Positions 1 through 4,979 of a DNA stretch of 7,595 bases are shown here, one piece after another. This stretch comes from Candidatus Omnitrophota bacterium. GTDB lineage: Bacteria > Omnitrophota > Gorgyraeia > Gygaellales > Profunditerraquicolaceae. The notes beneath the pieces were generated by a model that worked only from the letters and a program-made list of their open reading frames with translations, did not search any database and was not told where the DNA came from. A program made the position numbers and the translations under genes. The stretch covers positions 1 through 7,595 of the forward strand of contig VGKK01000049.1 of assembly GCA_016867095.1 (NCBI GenBank), in the 5' to 3' direction. Position 1 is the first letter of the stretch. Every line of letters begins with the position of its first letter.

Positions 1-1
1 G

Positions 2-1279
2 GCCGCGGCTTTTTTAGATAGCGCCTTATTTAAGGGCAATAAGCTGGGGATTAATCCGGAGAAAATCTACTGGCGCAGGGTAATGGATGTTAGCGACCGC
101 GCGCTGAGGAACATTAGAATCGGCCTAGGCGCCAAAGAAGACGGCATCCCGCGCGACAGCGGGTTTGATATCACCGCAGCCTCCGAGATTATGGCGATTT
201 TAGCATTAAGCCGCGATTTAAAAGACCTGCGCCGCAGGCTGGGCCAGGTGGCGCTGGCAGATAACTTTTCCGGCGCGCCAATAACAGCGGAGGATTTAAA
301 AGTTGCCGGCAGTATGGCCGCGCTTTTAAAGGACGCGCTTAAGCCAAACCTGATTCAGACTATTGAAAATACGCCCTGCTTTGTGCATACCGGGCCTTTT
401 GGCAATATCGCCCACGGCAATAATTCCATTTTAGCCGATAGAATTGCCCTGGCTTTTTCAGATTATGCGGTCACCGAGGCGGGTTTTGGCGCGGATTGCG
501 GAGCGGAGAAGTTCTTTGATATTAAATGCCGGATAGGCGGTCTGAAGCCGGACGCGGCAGTAATAGTTTGCTCCATCAGGGCGCTAAAGGCCCACAGCGG
601 GAAGTTTAAAGTTACCGCCGGTATGCCGCCTGATACCTGCATAGACAAGGAAGATATTCCCGCGATAGCAGCGGGGATTTGTAATTTAGAAAAGCAGATT
701 AATAATGTGCGGCAGTTTGGCGTTCCGGTGGTCGTGGCCATCAATAAATTTTCCTGCGACAGCGATAAAGAGCTGGATTTTGTGGCGCAGAAGGCCAGGG
801 AATTCGGCGCGGATGACTGCTGTGTCAGCCAGGTCTGGGAAAAGGGCGGCCGCGGCGGCCTGGAATTAGCCAAAAGCGTTATCCGCGCGGCGCAGGGGTT
901 GAGTAATTTCCAGTTTCTTTACCCGCTGGATATCCCGATAAAAGAAAAAATCAGGATTATCGCCGCTAAAATTTACGGCGCTAAAGACGTAGAGTATGCC
1001 GAGCCGGCAGAAAATAAAATCCGGCTTTATACCGAGCGCGGCTGGGATAAGTTGCCTGTTTGTATGGCTAAGACGCATTTGTCCCTGTCGCACGACCCCG
1101 GCCTTAAGGGCTGCCCAAAGGATTTTATCCTGCCGGTCAGGGATATCTACGCTTCTGTCGGCGCGGGATTCTTATACCCGCTCTGCGGCACGCTGCGCAC
1201 TATGCCCGGGCTTCCCAGCCATCCCGCAGGCGAGAATATTGATATTGACCAAGAGGGAAATATTACAGGATTATTTTAA
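2..1279 (+). CDS. fhs: Formate-tetrahydrofolate ligase, C-terminal part (5' end cut by window)
   Basis: This enzyme ligates formate to tetrahydrofolate using ATP and gives 10-formyl-THF, the entry step of the methyl branch of the Wood-Ljungdahl pathway, in the cytoplasm. The frame is open from base 2, so the ATG at 83 is an internal Met and not the start: the codons before it read as family sequence (GINPEKIYWRRVMD). About 425 residues are present against roughly 555-560 for the family, so about 135 N-terminal residues, including the P-loop, lie outside the window. Visible family signatures are RALRNIRIGLG, GFDITAASEIMA, KPNLIQTIENTP, GPFGNIAHGNNSI, VTEAGFGADCGAEKF, FGVPVVVAINKF, the late MPGLPSHPAGENIDID, and the terminal ITGLF that ends many homologues. 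It is probably the first visible gene of the folate-branch operon, 215 bases before fchA. The product call is secure; only the true start is unknown. Confidence 0.97.
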   Translation, partial: AAAFLDSALFKGNKLGINPEKIYWRRVMDVSDRALRNIRIGLGAKEDGIPRDSGFDITAASEIMAILALSRDLKDLRRRLGQVALADNFSGAPITAEDLKVAGSMAALLKDALKPNLIQTIENTPCFVHTGPFGNIAHGNNSILADRIALAFSDYAVTEAGFGADCGAEKFFDIKCRIGGLKPDAAVIVCSIRALKAHSGKFKVTAGMPPDTCIDKEDIPAIAAGICNLEKQINNVRQFGVPVVVAINKFSCDSDKELDFVAQKAREFGADDCCVSQVWEKGGRGGLELAKSVIRAAQGLSNFQFLYPLDIPIKEKIRIIAAKIYGAKDVEYAEPAENKIRLYTERGWDKLPVCMAKTHLSLSHDPGLKGCPKDFILPVRDIYASVGAGFLYPLCGTLRTMPGLPSHPAGENIDIDQEGNITGLF

Positions 1280-1318
1280 ACCGTAAACAAGCGAGGCAGC
1301 AGGATGTTAAAAATGAGT

Positions 1319-1436
1319 ATCGGAATATCAGATGACCAGAACGAGATTATCAGAGAAACAGATTATCAGAAAGAACGCGTAATTTCTCCGTTTCTGGTAT
1401 TCTAATAATCTGATGCTCTCGCTCTGATATTCCGAT
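1319..1436. repeat. Nested palindromic repeat between fhs and fchA
   Basis: A 14-base arm at 1319-1332 (ATCGGAATATCAGA) is the exact reverse complement of 1423-1436. Inside it, 1359-1366 (CAGATTAT) pairs with 1405-1412, and 1367-1372 (CAGAAA) pairs with 1391-1396, so the stretch can fold into one long interrupted hairpin. The short motif GATTATCAG or its complement CTGATAATC recurs several times, also in the sense orientation as ATAATCTGATG at 1405-1415 and 1434-1444. There is no T-run directly after the stem, so a simple terminator is unlikely. It could be a MITE-like or REP-like interspersed element, or a structured RNA spacer in the operon transcript. The remaining bases up to 1480 show no gene. 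Confidence 0.75.
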
Positions 1437-1494
1437 AATCTGATGTTCGCAATTAACGAGAGATATAGCACATATTATACGGAGGGTTATAAGC

Positions 1495-2058
1495 GTGAGC
1501 TACAAACAGGAAAGCATAAAGAAATACCTGGATGACTTGGCGGCGAAAATGCCCGCGCCGGGCGGCGGTTCAGCCGCGGCGCTGTCCGCGGCAATGGGCG
1601 CGTCTTTAATCAGCATGGTGCTTAATTTTACCGTCGGAAAGCCCAAATACGCCCAATACGAAAAGGAATTGCGCGAAATTTTAGAAAAATCCGAGCAGTT
1701 AAGGAATGAATTTTTGCGCCTGGTGGATTTGGATGTGACGGCTTATAAATCCAAGAATATCCGGGACGCCCTGGATGTCCCCTTTATGGTGGCGCGCCTG
1801 TGTTTTGAGGGAATAAAATTATGCCCGGCCTTGATAAAAAAAGGGAATGTCAATCTTATCAGCGATGTGGCGGTGGCGGCGATTCTCTTGGAGGCGGGTT
1901 TTAGCAGCGCCAGGTTTAACGTGGAGATAAACCTGAAGATGCTGAAGGACAAAAAATTGACCCAGTCCATTACTAAAGAATTATCAAGCAAAGAAAAGCT
2001 CATTAAAAAGACCAGGCTAAGTATGGAGGTTAAGGTAAATGAAATTATTAGAGGGTAA
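1495..2058 (+). CDS. fchA: Methenyltetrahydrofolate cyclohydrolase (FchA / FTCD-type)
   Basis: This is a member of the formiminotransferase-cyclodeaminase / methenyl-THF cyclohydrolase family. In this setting it would interconvert 10-formyl-THF and 5,10-methenyl-THF, the step between fhs and folD. The GTG start at 1495 is supported by a strong GGAGGG at 1481-1486 with an 8-base spacer; the protein is 187 residues. Seen in it: the N-terminal glycine-rich motif PAPGGGSAAALSAAMGAS (about 20-37), LVDLDVTAY (about 77-84), and the C-terminal block GNVNLISDVAVAAILLEAG with FNVEIN (about 118-146), which is typical of the family's folate-binding fold. It is shorter than the roughly 205-215 residues I expect, mainly because the loop after AYKSKN and before VPFMVARL is compact. 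It overlaps folD by 20 bases, so translation is probably coupled. A pure formimino-THF cyclodeaminase role (histidine degradation) is possible by family but unlikely beside fhs and folD. Confidence 0.93.
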   Translation: MSYKQESIKKYLDDLAAKMPAPGGGSAAALSAAMGASLISMVLNFTVGKPKYAQYEKELREILEKSEQLRNEFLRLVDLDVTAYKSKNIRDALDVPFMVARLCFEGIKLCPALIKKGNVNLISDVAVAAILLEAGFSSARFNVEINLKMLKDKKLTQSITKELSSKEKLIKKTRLSMEVKVNEIIRG

Positions 2059-2926
2059 GCCCATCGCGGAAAAGATCAAAGAAGAAATAAAGCAACGGGT
2101 AAGTTCGTTCGCCAATAAGCCGGTCTTGGCCAGTATTATGGTAGGAGAGAATGCCGGCGCAGCCAGTTATGTAAAATCGCAAGGCCGGGCCGCGGACAAT
2201 TTAGGGATTACTTATCAGCTGCATAGATTAGCCCCGGATATTTCCGAGGCAGAGCTGGTAAAGTTTGTGCAGAAATTAAATTCCGACAAATCCGTCAACG
2301 GCATTATTATCCAGATGCCGCTTCCCGCGCAAATTGACTACAAAAAAATCAGCCAGCATATCGCGCCGGAAAAAGACATTGAAGGGATGCACCCTGCTAA
2401 TATGGGCAAGATTGCCTTTGGCACTTTGACTTCGCTCAGTGCCAATGGTGAGCGTAGTCGAACCATTGGCCAGGCTAAAATTTTGCCCTGCACGCCGGCA
2501 GCGGTGATGGAATTATTGAATGCTACGGGCGTAGATTTATACGGTAAGGAAGTGGTGGTGGTCGGCCACAGCGAAATTGTGGGCAAGCCCCTGGCGCTTT
2601 TATTACTGGATAAATTCGCCACGGTTACTGTCTGCCATATCGGCACCAGCAAGGCCGGCAAATTAGAAGAGCACGTCCGAAAAGCCGAAGTCTTGATTGT
2701 GGCAGTAGGTAAAGCCCGGCTGATTAAAGGCGAGTGGGTTAAAGAGGGAGCGATTGTCATTGATGTGGGCATAAACCGCGTGGCGGATGATATTGTCGGG
2801 GATGTGGAGTTTGAGGAGGCGGCAAAGCGCGCCGCGTTTATTACGCCGGTTCCCGGCGGCGTCGGCCCCCTCACCGTCACTATGCTGATGCGTAACCTCG
2901 TTGAGGCGGCGAAACTTCAGCAATAA
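2039..2926 (+). CDS. folD: Methylene-THF dehydrogenase, FolD family; cyclohydrolase Lys replaced by Gln
   Basis: This reduces 5,10-methenyl-THF to methylene-THF with a pyridine nucleotide. ATG 2039 follows GGAGGT (2025-2030) inside the end of fchA. The 295-residue protein has the family blocks in order: VGENAG (35-40), GIIIQMPLP (88-96), KDIEGMHPANMG (112-123), LPCTPAAVMELL (from 149), VVVVGHSEIVGKPLA for the nucleotide, and C-terminal PVPGGVGPLTVTMLMRN. Bifunctional FolD has Tyr-x-x-x-Lys in the first block; an ungapped alignment gives Tyr44 and then Gln48 (codon CAA, 2180-2182) where the catalytic Lys should be. The second Asp of the usual KDVDG is also Glu (Glu115). In human MTHFD1 the Lys56-to-Gln change abolishes cyclohydrolase but keeps dehydrogenase activity, so this copy is inferred to be dehydrogenase-only, with the overlapping fchA supplying the cyclohydrolase. 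Residues about 129-147 are an extra loop made by an in-frame palindromic insertion. Confidence 0.96.
   Translation: MKLLEGKPIAEKIKEEIKQRVSSFANKPVLASIMVGENAGAASYVKSQGRAADNLGITYQLHRLAPDISEAELVKFVQKLNSDKSVNGIIIQMPLPAQIDYKKISQHIAPEKDIEGMHPANMGKIAFGTLTSLSANGERSRTIGQAKILPCTPAAVMELLNATGVDLYGKEVVVVGHSEIVGKPLALLLLDKFATVTVCHIGTSKAGKLEEHVRKAEVLIVAVGKARLIKGEWVKEGAIVIDVGINRVADDIVGDVEFEEAAKRAAFITPVPGGVGPLTVTMLMRNLVEAAKLQQ
2428..2470. repeat. Palindromic element inserted in frame within folD
   Basis: Two overlapping palindromes are visible. The 9-base arm GCCAATGGT (2441-2449) is the exact reverse complement of 2462-2470, with a 12-base loop. In addition GACTTCGCTCA (2428-2438) pairs with TGAGCGTAGTC (2449-2459) with one mismatch, so the two hairpins exclude each other. 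The GACTTCGCTCAG / TGAGCGTAGTCGAA words resemble short interspersed palindromes that I recall from many bacterial genomes. The insertion codes for an extra loop of roughly 17 residues (TLTSLSANGERSRTIGQAK region) between MGKIAFG and ILPCTP. That part is normally only a few residues in FolD. The frame is kept, as in the protein-coding Rickettsia palindromic elements. Confidence 0.75.
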
Positions 2927-2961
2927 TGTTCTTTTAAATTTTTTGCGGGTCCTGCTGGTTT

Positions 2962-3092
2962 ATGCCTCTGTCCAAGGTTTCTCGCTAGTCGATTTTTTTA
3001 ACGCCAATGTTCTTTCGCAGCCGCCGAGCTGCGAAAGACCTTTTGCGGCCCGAAGGGTAAAATCGAACTAGCGAGAAATCCGACAGGGGCAT
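2962..3092. repeat. Large stem-loop repeat between folD and the nucleotidyltransferase module
   Basis: The outer arms are 2962-2972 with 3082-3092 (one mismatch), 2978-2988 (TTTCTCGCTAG) with 3068-3078 (perfect, 11 bases) and 2989-2996 (TCGATTTT) with 3059-3066 (perfect, with one bulged base at 3067). Inside lies a separate perfect 11-base hairpin, TCTTTCGCAGC (3011-3021) with 3028-3038 around a 6-base loop. After it comes a weak T-run (3041-3044). The whole is about 130 bases, with arms too long and ordered to be chance. It may be a MITE-like element that arrived with or before the downstream module. The inner hairpin could also act as an attenuator or weak terminator after folD. No coding sequence was found in the gap. 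Confidence 0.75.
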
Positions 3093-3117
3093 TAAAGTTG
3101 TGAGGAACAAGACACGA

Positions 3118-3130
3118 CAGGATTATCCTG
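3118..3130. promoter_or_regulatory. Short hairpin just upstream of the 73-residue gene (possible operator or leader stem)
   Basis: CAGGA (3118-3122) and TCCTG (3126-3130) form a 5-base inverted repeat with a 3-base spacer, 21 bases before the ATG at 3152 and just before its Shine-Dalgarno (AGGAG, 3138-3142). Small dyads in this position are common operators in two-gene toxin-antitoxin-like modules. The dyad is short enough to occur by chance, so this is only a candidate site. Confidence 0.2.
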
Positions 3131-3151
3131 GAGCTGTAGGAGTTTAAATGT

Positions 3152-3373
3152 ATGAATATAAAAGTAAAAAAAATAGATAGCGGGGAAAAAATTCAGCGTG
3201 AAATTTTAAGAAAGTTCTCTGGAGAAAAAAGAGTATACCTGGGCGCAGAGTTATATGAAATGGTTAGCCAGTTGATTAAAGACGGCCTGCGTAGCCGTCA
3301 CTCTGGCGAAGAAAAAGAAATAGAGAGTAAAACTAAAGAAATCCTTGCCCCATGGTCCAAGAAGACGCACTAA
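3152..3373 (+). CDS. Small hypothetical protein, putative partner of the downstream nucleotidyltransferase
   Basis: A 73-residue, charged, mostly helical-looking protein with no membrane segment or signal peptide. The start at ATG 3152 has AGGAG at 3138-3142 with a 9-base spacer; the ATG four bases earlier (3148) runs into a stop after ten codons. The middle (residues about 24-50: EKRVYLGAELYEMVSQLIKD then GLRSRHSG) resembles small proteins I have seen beside this type of nucleotidyltransferase, with the pattern 'R-x-x-LG-x-ELY-(D/E)M ... GxRxRH ... EIL'. Its 3' end overlaps the next gene by 22 bases, so the two are very likely co-translated. Codon use is A/T-rich, unlike the flanking pathway genes but like its partner. 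An antitoxin role is an inference from gene order only; I do not recognise a named family. Confidence 0.7.
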   Translation: MNIKVKKIDSGEKIQREILRKFSGEKRVYLGAELYEMVSQLIKDGLRSRHSGEEKEIESKTKEILAPWSKKTH

Positions 3374-3909
3374 AGCCGGTAATTAAATTATTAAATACCC
3401 TAAAGATTCCCTATATGTTAGTAGGGGGTATTGCGGTAAATTATTATTCCGTGCCACGGCTTACGCATGATGCGGATTTAGTAATTCGGATACAGCCTAA
3501 ATACATTGACGATTTATGCAAGTCCTTAGAAGGTAACTATTATACGGATAGCGAGATGATAAAAGAAGCATTGGTTTCTTCCGGACAATTTAATTTTATT
3601 CACCTTGATACGGGTTTTAAGATTGATTTTTGGATATTGCAAAAGGACGCCTATAGCCAATTACAGTTTTCTCGGCGTATTCATGGAAAGATATTTGGCC
3701 AAGATGCGTTTATGATCTCTCCCGAAGATTTAATATTGTTAAAGATATCTTGGTTTAAGGAATCAGATATACAGAAACATTTTTTAGATGCCGTTGGCAT
3801 ATATCGTATGCAAAGAGAGACTTTGGATGTTGATTATTTACATAACCATGCGCAAGAAATGAAGTTAATAGACTCTTTGCAGAAATTAGAGAAAGAAGCT
3901 AGTTTATGA
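3352..3909 (+). CDS. Nucleotidyltransferase-fold protein (AbiEii/MNT-like), possible toxin of a two-gene module
   Basis: A 185-residue cytoplasmic protein of the polymerase-beta-like nucleotidyltransferase superfamily. Seen: the GG motif in YMLVGGIAVNYYSVPRLTHDADLVI (about 21-45), where Gly25-Gly26 and Asp40/Asp42 match the GG and DxD metal-site pattern; a third acidic residue, Asp92, in FKIDFWI; and SPEDLILLKISW (about 123-134), a helix motif typical of this group. All expected catalytic acids are present, so it may be active and transfer nucleotides to a protein or RNA target. The ATG at 3352 lies inside the preceding gene, with no clear Shine-Dalgarno, consistent with translational coupling. 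The stop is 15 bases before metF. Base composition is visibly AT-richer (many TTA, ATA and AAT codons) than fhs, folD or metF, suggesting a separate origin. Toxin-antitoxin or defence function is a guess from family and layout; a housekeeping tRNA or antibiotic nucleotidyltransferase role seems less likely. Confidence 0.85.
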   Translation: MVQEDALKPVIKLLNTLKIPYMLVGGIAVNYYSVPRLTHDADLVIRIQPKYIDDLCKSLEGNYYTDSEMIKEALVSSGQFNFIHLDTGFKIDFWILQKDAYSQLQFSRRIHGKIFGQDAFMISPEDLILLKISWFKESDIQKHFLDAVGIYRMQRETLDVDYLHNHAQEMKLIDSLQKLEKEASL

Positions 3910-3924
3910 ACCAAAGGATGTAAG

Positions 3925-4794
3925 ATGACCTTTAAAGAAAAATTGCAGGCAGGGAAGTTTTTGGTGACGTCGGAGATTGGGCCGCCGAAGGGGATTGAGA
4001 CTAAGGTGTTCCTGGAGGACGCCGAGCTTATCCGCGGCCGGGTGGACGCGATTAATGTCACGGATTTACAGAGCTCGGTAATGCGCCTGGGGTCTTTGGC
4101 GGTATGCAGTTTATTAAAACAAAAGGGCTTTGAGCCGATATTTCAGGTGACCTGTCGCGACCGCAACCGCCTGGCCTTACAGTCGGATATTTTATCCGCG
4201 GCAGCGTTAGGCATTGAAAACCTCTTGATTTTGACCGGCGACCATACTACAATGGGCGACCATCCGGAGGCAAAACCTGTCTTTGACCTGGATTCAGCGC
4301 AGCTTTTGGAAGTGGTGCGCCAGCTGCAGGCCGGCACGGATATGAAAGGAAATAAATTGGAGGGAGCAGCGCCAAAATTCTGCGTGGGCGCGGTAGTAAA
4401 TCCCGGCGCAGACCCTGTTGAGCCGCAGATCTTAAAGATGGAGAAAAAAATCGCTGCCGGCGCGGAGTTCTTTCAAACCCAGGCCATTTATGATATAAAG
4501 GTATTTGAGAATTTCTTAAGCAAGATTAAGCATTTAAAGACGACGATATTAGGCGGCATTGTTTTATTAAAATCCGCGGGCATGGCCAAATATATGAACG
4601 CCAATGTTGCCGGCGTGTTTGTGCCGGACAACCTGATTAAGGAAATGCAGGAGACAAAAGACAAGCAGGCCAGGTCAGTGGAAATCGCCGCAAGATTAAT
4701 CAAGGAATTAAAACCAATGTGCTCTGGGATCCATATTATGCCTATCGGCTGGGATAAGGTGGTGCCAAGGGTAATAGAGGCGTCTGGGTTATAG
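3925..4794 (+). CDS. metF: 5,10-methylenetetrahydrofolate reductase, short Wood-Ljungdahl-type MetF
   Basis: This reduces methylene-THF to methyl-THF, using FAD, in the last folate step before methyl transfer to the corrinoid protein. The ATG at 3925 follows AAAGGA (3913-3918). The protein has 289 residues, in the range of the short bacterial catalytic-domain form. Family landmarks: VTSEIGPPKG with Glu17 matching the catalytic Glu of MetF; DAINVTDLQSS (41-51); FQVTCRDRNR (73-82); NLLILTGD (99-106), where Asp106 matches the flavin-proximal Asp; FFQTQAIYD (182-190); GGIVLLKSAGMAKYMNANVAGVFVPDNLI; and a C-terminal GIHIMPIGW then VPRVIEASGL, which I associate with MetF of acetyl-CoA pathway clusters. 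No metV (the zinc/iron-sulfur partner common in acetogens) lies beside it in this window. It is separated from folD by the nucleotidyltransferase module and followed by a palindromic repeat and the acsB fusion gene. Confidence 0.95.
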   Translation: MTFKEKLQAGKFLVTSEIGPPKGIETKVFLEDAELIRGRVDAINVTDLQSSVMRLGSLAVCSLLKQKGFEPIFQVTCRDRNRLALQSDILSAAALGIENLLILTGDHTTMGDHPEAKPVFDLDSAQLLEVVRQLQAGTDMKGNKLEGAAPKFCVGAVVNPGADPVEPQILKMEKKIAAGAEFFQTQAIYDIKVFENFLSKIKHLKTTILGGIVLLKSAGMAKYMNANVAGVFVPDNLIKEMQETKDKQARSVEIAARLIKELKPMCSGIHIMPIGWDKVVPRVIEASGL

Positions 4795-4823
4795 AATTAA
4801 GAATAATTATGAATGGATAAATT

Positions 4824-4950
4824 CCAATATACAATACACAAATTACAAACAATACCGAATACCAAAATTACAATGACCAAAACCCTTTGGGTCATTTGGT
4901 AATTGGGATTTTGGATTTGTTTGTGATTTGTAATTTGTGATTTGTAATTT
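4824..4950. repeat. AT-rich palindromic repeat between metF and the acsB fusion gene
   Basis: The centre is a hairpin: CCAAA (4877-4881) pairs with TTTGG (4886-4890) and extends through ATGA (4873-4876) with TCAT (4892-4895) past one bulged G. The flanks are loosely complementary over about 45 more bases per side: AAATTACAAACAA-type words on the left and their complements TTGTTTGTGATTTGTAATTT on the right. The right arm also holds a perfect 14-base tandem duplication, GTGATTTGTAATTT at 4923-4936 and 4937-4950. This ACAAATTACAAA / CCAATTACCAAATGACC vocabulary resembles an interspersed palindrome that I recall from several uncultured anaerobe genomes. It ends 29 bases before the next ATG, so it forms most of that gene's leader. 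No gene was found in 4795-4979. Confidence 0.75.
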
Positions 4951-4979
4951 TCATATTATTTTAATTATTTATAAAGACT

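Noticed and set aside
1304..1405. A 33-codon + strand ORF (MLKMSIGISDD...) in the fhs-fchA gap
   Set aside because: It lies almost wholly within the palindromic repeat and reads as translated repeat words; the Shine-Dalgarno is weak and no family is recognised.
1446..1480. Possible promoter upstream of fchA (TATTAT near 1473-1478)
   Set aside because: No convincing -35 hexamer at the right distance; an AT-rich stretch before a strong Shine-Dalgarno is not enough evidence.
2338..2880. Long open frame on the - strand (180 codons)
   Set aside because: It is the antisense shadow of folD; the product is Ser/Thr/Pro-rich without family motifs, while the + strand matches FolD throughout. Other - strand frames over fhs, metF and acsB were rejected for the same reason.
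3011..3044. Hairpin after folD as a Rho-independent terminator
   Set aside because: The 11-base stem is good, but the T-run is only four bases, starts two bases after the stem, and is embedded in a larger stem-loop, so termination is uncertain.
4923..4950. Two perfect 14-base tandem copies as a CRISPR fragment
   Set aside because: The copies are directly adjacent with no spacers, are very AT-rich, and are part of a larger palindrome.
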